Origin: Marinactinospora thermotolerans DSM 45154
Lineage (GTDB): Bacteria; Actinomycetota; Actinomycetes; Streptosporangiales; Streptosporangiaceae
NCBI RefSeq assembly: GCF_900167435.1
Contig: NZ_FUWS01000018.1
Coordinates: 1 to 62,008 of the forward strand
Reading direction: 5' to 3'
DNA length: 62,008 nt
Below, in pieces: positions 35,189 to 44,602 of the stretch. The notes beneath the pieces are model-generated. The model had not been told where the DNA came from. It ran no database searches and was given only the letters and a program-made list of their open reading frames with translations. The position numbers and the translations under genes were made by a program. Numbering within the stretch: the stretch's first letter is position 1; the number at the start of each line of letters is the position of its first letter.

Positions 35189-37519
35189 ATGAAGTTCACC
35201 GACGGGTTCTGGCAGATGCGCGCGGGAACGCGCGCGCACTACGCGCGCGAGGTCCGCGACGTGCGCGTCCTCGACGACAGGATCACCCTCCACGCTCCCG
35301 TCCGCGCGGTCACCCACCGCGGCGACACCCTCAACGCGCCACTGCTCACCGTCGACTGCTGGTCGCCGGCCCCCGGGGTGATCGGGGTGCAGGTGGTCCA
35401 CCTGGCCGGAGGGGTACGCCCCCATCCGGCCTTCGACGTGACCGCCGATCCGGCCGTGGCCCCGAGCGTCCGCCGGGAGGACGGCGTGGTCGAGCTGGAC
35501 AGCGGGGAGCTGTCCCTCAGGGTGGCCACCGAGGGGCCCTGGCGGCTGGAATTCCGGGCGGGCGGGCGCACGCTCACCAGTGTCGAGGAGCGCGGAACCG
35601 GGTTCGTGGAGACCGCCGACGGCGCCCACCACATGCTGGCCCAGCTCTCCCTGGGGGTGCGCGAGCTCGTCTACGGCATGGGCGAGCGGTTCACCCCGCT
35701 CGTCCGCAACGGTCAGACCGTCGACATCTGGCAGGCCGACGGCGGCACCAGCAGCGAACAGGCCTACAAGAACGTCCCCTTCTACCTGTCCAACCGCGGG
35801 TACGGCGTCTTCGTCGACCATCCCGGCCTGGTCTCCTTCGAGGTGGGCTCGGAGGCGGTGGGCCGGGTGCAGTTCAGCGTCGAGGACCAGGCGCTGCGCT
35901 ACTACGTCATCCACGGCGCGACCCCCAAGGAGGTGCTGGCCCGCTACACCGCGCTCACCGGCCGGCCGGCCCTGCCGCCACCGTGGTCCTTCGGGCTGTG
36001 GCTGTCCACCTCGTTCACCACCTCCTACGACGAGGCGACCGTCAACGCCTTCGTCGACGGGATGGCCGAGCGCGACATCCCGCTCAGCGTCTTCCACTTC
36101 GACTGCTTCTGGATGCGCGAGTTCCACTGGTGCGACTTCGTGTGGGATCCCGAGGTCTTCCCGGACCCCGAGGGGATGCTGGCCCGCCTGAAGGAGCGCG
36201 GGTTGCGCGTGTGCGTGTGGATCAACCCCTACATCGCCCAGCGGTCGGCGCTGTTCGAGGAGGGGGCGCGGCTGGGGCACCTCGTGCGCCGACCCGACGG
36301 CACCGTCTGGCAGTGGGACATGTGGCAGGCGGGGATGGCGCTGGTGGACTTCACCAGCGCGCAGGCGCGCCGCTGGTACGCCGACAAGCTGCGCGTCCTG
36401 CTGGACATGGGCGTCGACGCCTTCAAGACCGACTTCGGCGAGCGGATCCCCACCGACGTGCGCTGGGCCGACGGCTCCGACCCCGAGGGCATGCACAACC
36501 GCTACACCCACCTGTACAACGAGACGGTGTTCGAGCTGCTGCGCGAGGTGCGCGGCGAGGGGGAGGCGGTGCTGTTCGCCCGTTCGGCGACGGCGGGGGG
36601 ACAGCGGTTCCCGGTCCACTGGGGTGGCGACTGCGCCTCCACCTACGGGGCGATGGCCGAGAGCCTGCGCGGCGGGCTGTCGCTGGGGCTGTCGGGGTTC
36701 GGGTTCTGGAGTCACGACATCGGGGGGTTCGAGGGGACCCCGGATCCGGACCTGTTCAAGCGGTGGCTCGCTTTCGGGCTGCTGTCCTCGCACAGCAGGC
36801 TGCACGGGAGCCGCTCCTACCGGGTGCCGTGGGCCTTCGACGAGGAGTCGGTCGAGGTGGCCCGGACGTTCACCCGGTTGAAGTGCCGGTTGATGCCCTA
36901 CCTGTACGGGGCGGCGGTCCAGGCGCACGAGCAGGGCACGCCGATGATGCGGGCGATGCTGCTGGAGTTCCCCGACGATCCCACCTGCCACCACCTCGAC
37001 ACCCAGTACATGCTCGGTGACGACCTCCTGGTCGCGCCCGTGTTCGACGCGGAGGGGGCGGTGGAGTACTACGTCCCCGAGGGCGAGTGGACCCACCTGA
37101 TGAGCGGGGCGACCGTGCGGGGACCGGCGTGGCGGCGCGAGACCCACGACCACGGGTCGCTGCCCCTGCTGGTCCGCCCGGGGGCGGTGCTGCCGGTCGG
37201 GGCCGTGCAGGACCGGCCCGACTACGACTACCTCGACGGGGTGACCCTGCGCGTCTACGGCGCGGCCGGGGCCGGGACGCGGCGGCGCACGGTGATCCCC
37301 GACGCCCGGGGCGGGGTGGCCGCGGTCTTCCACACCGACGCCGGGAACGGCGTCGTGACCCTTCGCGGTGACGCCGAGCGTCTGCCCGCCTGGAAGGCGG
37401 TGCTGGTGGGGGTGGCGGCGGCGCGGGTGACCGAGGGCGAGGCCCGGGCGGTCCCCACCGCCGAGGGGGTCCTCATCGAGGTCGCCGAGGGCTGTGCGCG
37501 GGTGCGCGTCGAGGTGTGA
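35189..37519 (+). CDS. GH31 alpha-xylosidase (YicI-like)
   Basis: A 776-aa intracellular GH31 enzyme very like E. coli YicI in length and motif order. FKTDFGERIPTDV carries the nucleophile Asp (D415) and VHWGGDC the acid/base Asp (D481). SHDIGGFEGTP and MPYLYGAAVQA follow. YicI-type enzymes release alpha-1,6-xylose from xyloglucan oligosaccharides and isoprimeverose. Paired with the GH1 beta-glucosidase it would dismantle xyloglucan fragments stepwise. The ATG at 35189 is preceded by GGAGGCGG. A strong hairpin follows, so this is the last gene of the first sugar operon. Confidence 0.93.
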   Translation: MKFTDGFWQMRAGTRAHYAREVRDVRVLDDRITLHAPVRAVTHRGDTLNAPLLTVDCWSPAPGVIGVQVVHLAGGVRPHPAFDVTADPAVAPSVRREDGVVELDSGELSLRVATEGPWRLEFRAGGRTLTSVEERGTGFVETADGAHHMLAQLSLGVRELVYGMGERFTPLVRNGQTVDIWQADGGTSSEQAYKNVPFYLSNRGYGVFVDHPGLVSFEVGSEAVGRVQFSVEDQALRYYVIHGATPKEVLARYTALTGRPALPPPWSFGLWLSTSFTTSYDEATVNAFVDGMAERDIPLSVFHFDCFWMREFHWCDFVWDPEVFPDPEGMLARLKERGLRVCVWINPYIAQRSALFEEGARLGHLVRRPDGTVWQWDMWQAGMALVDFTSAQARRWYADKLRVLLDMGVDAFKTDFGERIPTDVRWADGSDPEGMHNRYTHLYNETVFELLREVRGEGEAVLFARSATAGGQRFPVHWGGDCASTYGAMAESLRGGLSLGLSGFGFWSHDIGGFEGTPDPDLFKRWLAFGLLSSHSRLHGSRSYRVPWAFDEESVEVARTFTRLKCRLMPYLYGAAVQAHEQGTPMMRAMLLEFPDDPTCHHLDTQYMLGDDLLVAPVFDAEGAVEYYVPEGEWTHLMSGATVRGPAWRRETHDHGSLPLLVRPGAVLPVGAVQDRPDYDYLDGVTLRVYGAAGAGTRRRTVIPDARGGVAAVFHTDAGNGVVTLRGDAERLPAWKAVLVGVAAARVTEGEARAVPTAEGVLIEVAEGCARVRVEV

Positions 37520-37525
37520 GGAAGG

Positions 37526-37567
37526 GCGGCCGGCCGGCGTCACCACGGGGTGGCGCCGGCCGGCCGC
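37526..37567 (+). terminator. Hairpin terminator after sugar operon 1
   Basis: A 14-bp perfect stem (GCGGCCGGCCGGCG at 37526-37539 with its complement at 37554-37567), extended inward by four more pairs after a mismatch. It has no T-tract. It begins 7 bp after the GH31 stop and separates it from the second lacI gene. Confidence 0.65.
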
Positions 37568-37613
37568 GTGGAGGGGGAACCGGACGAACCGGGACTTGCT
37601 ACTCTAGACGTGT

Positions 37614-37629
37614 ACTTAATCGCTTAACT
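37614..37629. promoter_or_regulatory. Putative operator of the second LacI regulator, site 1
   Basis: ACTTAATCGCTTAACT is an imperfect palindrome with central CG, 16 bp before the lacI2 start. A near copy (ACTTATCCGCTTAAGT, 38746-38761) lies upstream of the transporter operon that follows lacI2. Two copies in the two relevant promoters make a shared operator likely. Confidence 0.7.
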
Positions 37630-37644
37630 GAGCGGAGTCCGTCA

Positions 37645-38691
37645 ATGGTGAGGGCGCGGCGCCCAACGATCGTCGACATCGCCAAGGCGGCCGGCGTCTC
37701 CACGGGGGCGGTCTCCTACGCCCTCAACGGGCGGCCGGGGGTCTCCGCGCCCACGCGCGCCCGCATCCTGGCCATCGCGGCCGAGATGGGGTGGGCGCCC
37801 AGCACGGCGGCGCGCGCCCTCTCGGAGGGGCGGGTCGGCGCGATCGGCCTGATCGTCGACCGCCCGGCCCAGGTCCTCGGCGTCGAACCGTTCTTCATGC
37901 AGCTGATCTCCGGCGTGCAGAGCGAGCTCGCCCTGAGCGGCACGGCCCTGTTGTTCCAGGTCTGCGAGGACATCGAGACCGAGATCGCCACCTACCGCCG
38001 CTGGTCGGCCGAGCGCAGGGTGGACGGGGTGCTCCTCCTCGACCTGCGCGTCGACGACGTGCGGGTGTCGGCCGTCACCGAGCTGGGGCTGCCGGCGATC
38101 GTGGTCGGCGGCCCCGAGGGCGCCGGGGGGCTTGCCTGTCTGTACTCCGACGACGGTGCCGCGATGCGCGAGGTGGTGCAGTACCTGAGGGCCCTCGGGC
38201 ACCGCAGGATCGTCCGGGTGGCCGGTCCCGCGGAGTTCGCGCACACCGCGTCGCGCTCCGCCGCCTTCGTCGCGGCGGCGGAGGAGTTCGGGGTGGAGAC
38301 GGCCGAGATCGTGCACACCGACTACACCGGCGAGGGGGGGACCACGGCCACCCGCAGGCTGCTGGCCGCCCGGGAGCGGCCCACCGCGCTGGTCTACGAC
38401 AACGACCTGATGGCGGTGGCCGGGCTCGGGGTGGCCCAGGAGATGGGGGTGGCGGTCCCGGCCGACCTGTCCGTTGTCGCCTGGGACGATTCGGTGCTGT
38501 GCCGGCTGGTGCGTCCCGCGTTGACGGCGGTCGGCCGCGACGTCGCGGAACACGGCAGGCGGGCGGCCCGGATGATCATCGAGGCCGTGGCCGGGCGGCG
38601 GGTGGCCGACCAGGCCACTCCGGCGGCGGAGTTCGTCCCCCGTGGCAGCACCGGGCCTCTCGCGCGGACCAGGGGAGTCACAGAGGGGTAA
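37645..38691 (+). CDS. LacI-family transcriptional regulator (sugar operon 2)
   Basis: A 348-aa LacI/GalR repressor with HTH TIVDIAKAAGVSTGAVSYALN and a full-length sugar-binding domain ending near MIIEAVAGRR. It starts at the ATG at 37645; an in-frame GTG follows directly. Operator-like palindromes lie just upstream and again after the gene, in front of the solute-binding protein gene. It most likely represses itself and the downstream manno-oligosaccharide-type operon. It is transcribed in the same direction but separated by about 245 bp with its own promoter signals. Confidence 0.92.
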   Translation: MVRARRPTIVDIAKAAGVSTGAVSYALNGRPGVSAPTRARILAIAAEMGWAPSTAARALSEGRVGAIGLIVDRPAQVLGVEPFFMQLISGVQSELALSGTALLFQVCEDIETEIATYRRWSAERRVDGVLLLDLRVDDVRVSAVTELGLPAIVVGGPEGAGGLACLYSDDGAAMREVVQYLRALGHRRIVRVAGPAEFAHTASRSAAFVAAAEEFGVETAEIVHTDYTGEGGTTATRRLLAARERPTALVYDNDLMAVAGLGVAQEMGVAVPADLSVVAWDDSVLCRLVRPALTAVGRDVAEHGRRAARMIIEAVAGRRVADQATPAAEFVPRGSTGPLARTRGVTEG

Positions 38692-38745
38692 CGAGGGGTC
38701 GCGGGTGCATTGACGCGATTGCGGCCCCATGTTTCACTCACTTCA

Positions 38746-38761
38746 ACTTATCCGCTTAAGT
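38746..38761. promoter_or_regulatory. Putative operator of the second LacI regulator, site 2
   Basis: ACTTATCCGCTTAAGT shares 13 of 16 bases with site 1 upstream of lacI2, including both TTA-containing half sites and the central CG. It is about 175 bp upstream of the solute-binding protein gene and 19 bp before a CelR-like box, giving this promoter two kinds of candidate repressor site. Confidence 0.7.
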
Positions 38762-38780
38762 CAAAGTTCCACCGACCATA

Positions 38781-38794
38781 TGGGAGCGCTCTCA
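38781..38794. promoter_or_regulatory. CelR/CebR-like box upstream of the oligosaccharide transporter operon
   Basis: TGGGAGCGCTCTCA matches the CelR/CebR consensus TGGGAGCGCTCCCA at 13 of 14 positions. It lies 141 bp ahead of the binding-protein start codon in a true intergenic region. It suggests that cellobiose-responsive control is layered over the local LacI regulator. Confidence 0.65.
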
Positions 38795-38935
38795 AGACGT
38801 TGGTGGCGGAGTGACCACACGAACTCGGACCGCGGTTGGGGAGCAGGCACGCCGGCGTCGAACCGGGGGACGGGCCGGTCTCCTGCCCCCTGATGAACCT
38901 CCCGCCCACCCCGGCGCGGAGGAGGGAGAGCCGAA

Positions 38936-40645
38936 ATGCTGAATCGGACGAGACTGGCGGCCGCGCTCCTGGCCGTCGGCATGGCGGCCACGGCCTGCAC
39001 CGGCGGCGGCGGTGGCGGGGGAGGCGCCGGCGCCTACCCCAGGAACGAGACCCTCTACACCACCGGGACCCAGTGGGGGCCGCCCTCCAACTGGAACCCC
39101 ATCATGAACTGGACGTATGCCACCGGCACCGTGGGCTACGCCTACGAGACCCTCTTCCTCTACGACCCGCTCGCCGACGAGTACATCCCCTGGCTGGCCG
39201 AGAGCGGGGAGTGGACCGGCGAGGACACCTACGAACTGCGGTTGCGCGAAGGCGTCCAATGGTCCGACGGCGAGGCGTTCACCGCCGACGACGTCGTCTT
39301 CACCATCGAGCTCGGGCAGATGGACTCGGTCCCCTACAGCAACCTGTGGAACTGGCTGGAGGAGGTCGAGGCCGTCGACGACCACACCGTCCGCCTCACC
39401 TTCTCCGAGCCGCGCCACCAGGAGTGGGCCAACTGGATCTACATGAACGCGATCGTGCCCGAACACCTGTGGGCCGACAGGTCCGAGGAGGAGGTGAGCT
39501 CCGGGGCCAACGAGAACCCCGTCGGCACCGGCCCCTACCTCTACGAGACCCACGACGAGGACCGCATGGTCTGGGCCGAGAACGAGAACTGGTGGGCCCG
39601 GGACCTGCTCGACCTCGACGTCAAGCCCACCTACATCGTCGACATCGTCAACTCCAGCAACGACACCGCGCTGGGGCTCCTCACCCAGAACGACATCGAC
39701 ATCAGCAACAACTTCCTGCCCGGCATCGACCGGACCATCACCGGCAACCCGCAGATCACCAGCTACTACCCCGAGCCCCCTTACATGCTCGCGGCCAACA
39801 CCGCCTGGCTGGTGATGAACCTGGAGCGCGCGCCGATGGACGACGCGCGGTTCCGGCGGGCGCTGGCGCACTCCATCGACATGCAGCGCATCGTCGAGGG
39901 GCCCTACAGCAACCTGGTCGAGGCGGCCGACCCCACCGGCCTGCTCCCCAACTGGGACGACTACATCGACACCGCCCTCGTCGAGGAGCACGGCTTCTCC
40001 CACGACCCCGACGAGGCCAGGAGCATCCTGGAGGAGGCCGGCTACTCCGACACCGACGGCGACGGCATGGTGGAGACCCCCGACGGCGACCCGATCGACC
40101 TGACGATCATCGTCCCCTCCGGCTGGACCGACTGGATGGAGGCGATCCGCATCATCAGCGAGGGCGCCAAGGAGGTCGGCATCAACCTCAACGCCGACTT
40201 CCCCGACGACGCGGCGTTGCAGGACGCCCGGGAGAGCGGCGACTTCGACATGCTCATCAACAACGAGCGCCAGATCAGCAACACCCCGTGGGTCTACTAC
40301 GACTACCTCTTCCGCCTGCCGATCCAGGAACGGCAGACCACGGTCAACTTCGGCCGCTACGAGAACGAGGAGGCGTGGGAGCTGGTGGAGGAACTGGCCC
40401 GCACACCGGTGGAGGACCGCGAGGGGATGCGGGAGATCATCTCCCGGCTCCAGGAGATCCAGCTCACCGAGATGCCGGCGATCCCCCTCTGGTACAACGG
40501 CCTGTGGTCGCAGGTCAACAACGGGACCTGGACCAACTGGCCCTCCTCCGCCGAGGACACGCCCGACCACATGCCGACCACGTGGCGCGGTTACAACCAG
40601 CTCGGCGCGATCCTGACCCTCACCGAGATCGAGCCGGCGGCCTGA
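38936..40645 (+). CDS. Opp/Dpp-family oligosaccharide-binding lipoprotein (SBP family 5)
   Basis: A 569-aa family-5 solute-binding protein with a lipoprotein signal (AATAC, C21) and a Gly-rich linker. Typical features follow: LREGVQWSDGEAFTADDVVFT (shortened in part), NPVGTGPYLYE, RRALAHSID. Although related to peptide-binding proteins, family-5 proteins next to glycosidases in thermophiles and actinomycetes bind cello- or manno-oligosaccharides. The ATG at 38936 is preceded by GGAGGAGGGAGAG, a strong ribosome site. A 15-bp-stem hairpin follows the gene. Confidence 0.92.
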   Translation: MLNRTRLAAALLAVGMAATACTGGGGGGGGAGAYPRNETLYTTGTQWGPPSNWNPIMNWTYATGTVGYAYETLFLYDPLADEYIPWLAESGEWTGEDTYELRLREGVQWSDGEAFTADDVVFTIELGQMDSVPYSNLWNWLEEVEAVDDHTVRLTFSEPRHQEWANWIYMNAIVPEHLWADRSEEEVSSGANENPVGTGPYLYETHDEDRMVWAENENWWARDLLDLDVKPTYIVDIVNSSNDTALGLLTQNDIDISNNFLPGIDRTITGNPQITSYYPEPPYMLAANTAWLVMNLERAPMDDARFRRALAHSIDMQRIVEGPYSNLVEAADPTGLLPNWDDYIDTALVEEHGFSHDPDEARSILEEAGYSDTDGDGMVETPDGDPIDLTIIVPSGWTDWMEAIRIISEGAKEVGINLNADFPDDAALQDARESGDFDMLINNERQISNTPWVYYDYLFRLPIQERQTTVNFGRYENEEAWELVEELARTPVEDREGMREIISRLQEIQLTEMPAIPLWYNGLWSQVNNGTWTNWPSSAEDTPDHMPTTWRGYNQLGAILTLTEIEPAA

Positions 40646-40683
40646 CCCGCCGCGGTCGCCGCGGCCGGGGCGCCCGCCCCGTT

Positions 40684-40721
40684 CCGCTCCCGTCCCCCGC
40701 CCCCTCGGGGGACGGGAGCGG
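40684..40721 (+). terminator. Intercistronic hairpin after the binding-protein gene
   Basis: A 15-bp perfect stem (CCGCTCCCGTCCCCC at 40684-40698 with its complement at 40707-40721) and an 8-nt loop, without a T-tract. Hairpins after binding-protein genes commonly protect that part of the mRNA or attenuate readthrough, so that binding protein is made in excess over permeases. Confidence 0.65.
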
Positions 40722-40751
40722 GGCCGCGGACCGCGTTTCCAGGAGGACCCC

Positions 40752-41747
40752 GTGTGGCGTTACTTCGGCAGGAAGCTCTTCGTCTACGCCCTGACCTTCT
40801 TCGTGGCGGTGACGATCAACTGGATGATCCCGCGGTTCATGCCGGGGGACCCCGTGCGCAGCATGCTGGCCCGGGCGTCGGTGGGAAACGCCGAGGCCCT
40901 GGAGGCGATGCGCGCCTACTACTCCTCGCTGTTCGGCCTGGACCTTCCCGTGTGGCAGCAGTACCTCAACTTCTGGGGCTCCCTGCTCCGCGGTGACCTG
41001 GGCACCAGCGTGTGGCTGTTTCCCACCCCGGTCTCGGAGGTGATCCTGGGGGCCGTCCCCTACACCCTCGGGCTGCTCGTCCCGGCGATCCTGCTGAGCT
41101 GGATCGCCGGCAACAAGTTCGGCGCGTTCGCCGCGCGCGGCAGGTGGCTGGACAACACGGTGCTGCCGGTGGGCTACCTCCTCACCGCCACGCCCTACAT
41201 GTGGCTGGGGATCCTGCTCGCCTGGAGCCTGGGGATCGTCGCGGGGATCTTCCCGACCGCGGGGGCCTACGGGTTCGCGTTGCAGCCGTCGCTGTCGTGG
41301 GCCTTCGTCTCCAGCCTGGTGCTGCACTGGTTCCTGCCGTTCCTCTCGCTGTTCCTCGTCGCGTTCGGCGGGTGGGCGATCGGAATGCGCAACATGATCA
41401 TCTACGAGTTGGAGGCGGACTACTCCAGCTATCTGGAGGCCCTGGGCGCGCCGCGTCGCCTGGTCCGCCGCTACGCCTTCCGTAACGCGCTGCTGCCCCA
41501 GCTCACCGGCCTGGCGTTGCAGCTCGGCACGATCGTGGCCGGCGCCCTGCTCACCGAGATCGTCTTCTCCTATCCGGGACTGGGCAACCTCATCCTCGAG
41601 GCGTTGAACAACCGTGACTTCTTCCTGCTCCAGGGCGCCTTCCTGTTCATCGTCCTCGGGGTGCTGATCGCCAACTTCGTGATCGACGTCGTCTACGTCC
41701 TGGTGGACCCGCGGGTGCGGGTCCAGATGCAGGGAGGTGCCGCATGA
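40752..41747 (+). CDS. Opp/Dpp-type ABC transporter permease B
   Basis: A 331-aa DppB-like permease with a TM helix near the N-terminus (LFVYALTFFVAVTINWMIP), a conserved MPGDPV segment, and the C-terminal permease core (RYAFRNALLPQLTGLALQLG, GALLTEIVFSYPGLG). Start GTG at 40752 with AGGAGG six bases upstream. It overlaps the next permease gene (ATGA). It forms the heterodimeric channel with permease C. Confidence 0.92.
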   Translation: MWRYFGRKLFVYALTFFVAVTINWMIPRFMPGDPVRSMLARASVGNAEALEAMRAYYSSLFGLDLPVWQQYLNFWGSLLRGDLGTSVWLFPTPVSEVILGAVPYTLGLLVPAILLSWIAGNKFGAFAARGRWLDNTVLPVGYLLTATPYMWLGILLAWSLGIVAGIFPTAGAYGFALQPSLSWAFVSSLVLHWFLPFLSLFLVAFGGWAIGMRNMIIYELEADYSSYLEALGAPRRLVRRYAFRNALLPQLTGLALQLGTIVAGALLTEIVFSYPGLGNLILEALNNRDFFLLQGAFLFIVLGVLIANFVIDVVYVLVDPRVRVQMQGGAA

Positions 41748-42676
41748 GCGCGCAGCAGGTCCCGGGCGGGCCGGTGCCCGGAGAGGGCGTGGGCGCCGGC
41801 CCGGGCGAGGCCGCCGCGGTCGGGGCGCCGCGCCGCGGGAACGAGACCGTCTACTTCGCCCTGCGCAACCCCAAGCTCCTGGCCGGGGCGGTGGTCGTCG
41901 CGGTGCTCCTGGTCGCCGCCCTCGCGGTCCCGCCCTTCCTGGGGGGCAGCCCCAACGCCTATGTCGGCCCCCAGGCCCAGCCGCCCTCCGCGGAGTTCTG
42001 GTTCGGTACCACCAACTTCGGCCAGGACGTCTTCGCCCAGTTCGTCCACGGGCTGCGCTCGACCTTCCTGGTCGGCCTGCTCGGCGGCGGGATCGCGGCG
42101 CTTGTGGGCATGGTGGTCGGCTTCGTGGCCGGTTACCGGGGCGGGCTGGTCGACGAGGTCCTCAACATGATCACCAACATCGTGCTGGTGCTGCCGGCCA
42201 TGGTGGTCCTGATCATCGCCGCCGCCTACCTGGAGGCCCGCGGGATCCTGGTGCAGTCGCTGTTCATCGGCTTGACGTCGTGGCCGTGGGCGGCCCGCGC
42301 CATCCGGGCCCAGACCCTCTCGCTGGCCACCCGAGACTTCGTCGACCTGGCCAGGCTGAGCGGGCGGCGCGCGCACGCGATCATCTTCCGGGAGATCGCG
42401 CCCAACATGAGCTCCTACCTGTTCATGACCTTCATCCTGCTGTTCGGCGGGGCGATCCTCATCGCCGCGGGGCTGGACTTCATCGGCCTGGGGCCGCCCC
42501 AGGGGGTCTCGCTCGGCCTGATGATGCACAGCGCGGTGAGCTGGAGCGCCCTGCAATTGGGCATGTGGTGGTGGTTCGTGCCGCCGGGCCTCGGCATCAC
42601 GGCCATCGTCGGGTCGCTGTACATCATGAACGTCGGCCTGGACGAGGTCTTCAACCCGCGACTGAGGGAGACGTGA
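41744..42676 (+). CDS. Opp/Dpp-type ABC transporter permease C
   Basis: A 310-aa DppC-like permease. A Pro/Gly-rich cytoplasmic N-terminus precedes the first TM helix (about residues 44-65). FGTTNFGQDVFAQFVHGLRST is the characteristic DppC segment, and the EAA-like loop includes LSGRRAHAIIFREIAPN. It overlaps both neighbours and works with permease B and the two ATPases. Confidence 0.92.
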   Translation: MSAQQVPGGPVPGEGVGAGPGEAAAVGAPRRGNETVYFALRNPKLLAGAVVVAVLLVAALAVPPFLGGSPNAYVGPQAQPPSAEFWFGTTNFGQDVFAQFVHGLRSTFLVGLLGGGIAALVGMVVGFVAGYRGGLVDEVLNMITNIVLVLPAMVVLIIAAAYLEARGILVQSLFIGLTSWPWAARAIRAQTLSLATRDFVDLARLSGRRAHAIIFREIAPNMSSYLFMTFILLFGGAILIAAGLDFIGLGPPQGVSLGLMMHSAVSWSALQLGMWWWFVPPGLGITAIVGSLYIMNVGLDEVFNPRLRET

Positions 42677-43632
42677 GCGGCGTGAGCCTCGAAGTATCCG
42701 ACCTCACCGTCCACTACCGGACGTTGCGCGGTGACGTCCACGCCCTGGAGGGCGTGGGGTTCACCATGGCCGACGGCGAGATCATGGGCCTGGTCGGCGA
42801 GTCCGGCAGCGGCAAGTCCACCCTGGGCAAGAGCCTCATCCGCATGGACTCGCGGATGCGTCACGTCCGTGGCACCGTCCGGTTGGACGGCGAGGAGCTG
42901 CCGATCGGCGACCAGGCGGCGATGACGCCTTTCCGCTACCACCGGGTGTCGCTGATCCCGCAGTACTCGATGAGCGCGCTCAACCCGACCCGCAGGATCG
43001 GCCGGATGATCGACGAGCTCCTGGAGTCGCGCGGGGTGCGTCCCGCGTCGGTGCGGGCCGAACTGCTCCGCCGCCTGGATCTGGTCGGCCTGTCCGGGCA
43101 GGTGCTGCGGCGCTACCCGATCGAGCTGTCGGGCGGCATGAAGCAGCGCGTGGTCATGGTGCTGTCCACCCTGCTCGACCCGTCGCTGCTGATCGCCGAC
43201 GAGGTCACCTCGGCGCTGGACGTGTCCACCCAGCGCGCGGTCGCCCAGACCCTGGTGGAATTCCGGGACCGCGGCTACCTGGCCGGCATGATCTTCGTGT
43301 CCCACGACATCTCGCTGGTCAACCAGATCGCCGACACGATCATGGTGATGTACGCCGGGAAACCGGTCGAGAAGGGGACCGCCGAAGCGGTCGTGAACGG
43401 TCCCCGCCATCCCTACACCCGCATGCTCATCTCCTCGCTGCCCGAGGTCGGCGTCACCCACGCCGAGCGGCGGCTGGAGGGGATCCCGGGCAGCCCGCCG
43501 GGGCTGCTCGACCCTCCGAGGGGGTGCCGGTTCCGGGAGCGCTGCCCTCTGGCCTTCGACAAGTGCGACCAGGAACCACCGTTCGTCGAGGTCGACCGCG
43601 GCCACTGGGCCGCCTGCTGGAAGGCGGGGTGA
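42673..43632 (+). CDS. Opp/Dpp-type ABC transporter ATPase D
   Basis: A 319-aa ATPase with Walker A GESGSGKST, signature LSGGMKQRV, Walker B LLIADEVTSALD and the OppD-type C-terminal extension PPRGCRFRERCPLAFDKC, which carries conserved cysteines of the oligopeptide-transporter ATPases and can hold an iron-sulfur cluster in relatives. Start GTG at 42673 overlaps the previous stop. It energises import together with the next gene product. Confidence 0.92.
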   Translation: MSGVSLEVSDLTVHYRTLRGDVHALEGVGFTMADGEIMGLVGESGSGKSTLGKSLIRMDSRMRHVRGTVRLDGEELPIGDQAAMTPFRYHRVSLIPQYSMSALNPTRRIGRMIDELLESRGVRPASVRAELLRRLDLVGLSGQVLRRYPIELSGGMKQRVVMVLSTLLDPSLLIADEVTSALDVSTQRAVAQTLVEFRDRGYLAGMIFVSHDISLVNQIADTIMVMYAGKPVEKGTAEAVVNGPRHPYTRMLISSLPEVGVTHAERRLEGIPGSPPGLLDPPRGCRFRERCPLAFDKCDQEPPFVEVDRGHWAACWKAG

Positions 43633-43637
43633 GGCGG

Positions 43638-44585
43638 ATGCTCAGGCTCGATCGGGTCTCCAAGGTCTACCGGGTCGGCTCCTTCGGCCGGGAGCGGCTG
43701 CACGCCGTCCGCGACGTCGGTTTCGAGGTGCGGTCGGGCCAGGTGGTCGCGCTCATCGGCGAGAGCGGGAGCGGCAAGAGCACGATCGGCAAGATGGTGC
43801 TCGGCCTGACCTCCATCACCGGCGGTGCGATCACCTTCGAGGGCACCGATGTGGCGGGGCTGCGCGGGCATCGCGCGCACAAGGAGTACTACCGCCGGGT
43901 GCAGGGCGTCTTCCAGGACCCGTTCAGCTCCTTCAACCCGGTCTTCCCGGCCGACCGGGTCTTCGCCCTGATCAGGGCCGAGTACTTCCCGGAGGTGGGC
44001 GAGGCCGAGTGGCGGCGCCGGATCGAGGAGTCCCTGCGGGTCGTCCGCCTGGACCCGGCCCAGGTCCTCGGCAAGTACCCGCACCAGCTCAGCGGGGGGC
44101 AGCTCCAGCGGATCCTCATCGCCCGGGCGCTGCTCCTGGACATCCGGCTGCTGGTCGCCGACGAGGTCATCAGCATGCTCGACGCCTCCACCCGGATCGA
44201 CGTGCTCAACCTGCTGGCCGACCTCAAGGCCCGCGGCATGGGGATCCTGTTCGTCACCCACGACCTGTCGCTGGGCAACTACGTCAGCGACACGGCGGTG
44301 ATCCTGCGGCGGGGGGCGATCGCCGAGTCGGGGCCGGCCGACCGGGTCTTCACCAACCCGCTGCACCCCTACACGCGGCGCCTGCTCTCCTCTGTCCCGC
44401 GGCTGCACCGGACGTGGGCGCAGGCCGACGCGGAACTGCCCGCCGACGACGGCGGCTGCCCGGTCCACGGCCGTGCCGGCGCCGGTGACGGCTCCGCGAC
44501 GCTGGTGGAGGTCGAGGCGGGCCACTTCGTGGGGTGCGCGGGGGACGGCGAGGGCGGCCCGTGCCGTCCCGACCCCCGCGCCTGA
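43638..44585 (+). CDS. Opp/Dpp-type ABC transporter ATPase F
   Basis: A 315-aa ATPase with Walker A GESGSGKST, signature LSGGQLQRI and Walker B LLVADEVISMLDAS. The C-terminus carries GCPVHGRAG rather than the full cysteine motif. The ATG at 43638 is preceded by GGGGTGAGG; a GTG at 43629 overlapping the previous stop is also possible. Second nucleotide-binding subunit of the manno-oligosaccharide-type importer. Confidence 0.92.
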   Translation: MLRLDRVSKVYRVGSFGRERLHAVRDVGFEVRSGQVVALIGESGSGKSTIGKMVLGLTSITGGAITFEGTDVAGLRGHRAHKEYYRRVQGVFQDPFSSFNPVFPADRVFALIRAEYFPEVGEAEWRRRIEESLRVVRLDPAQVLGKYPHQLSGGQLQRILIARALLLDIRLLVADEVISMLDASTRIDVLNLLADLKARGMGILFVTHDLSLGNYVSDTAVILRRGAIAESGPADRVFTNPLHPYTRRLLSSVPRLHRTWAQADAELPADDGGCPVHGRAGAGDGSATLVEVEAGHFVGCAGDGEGGPCRPDPRA

Positions 44586-44602
44586 GGAGCAGACCGTGAC
44601 GT

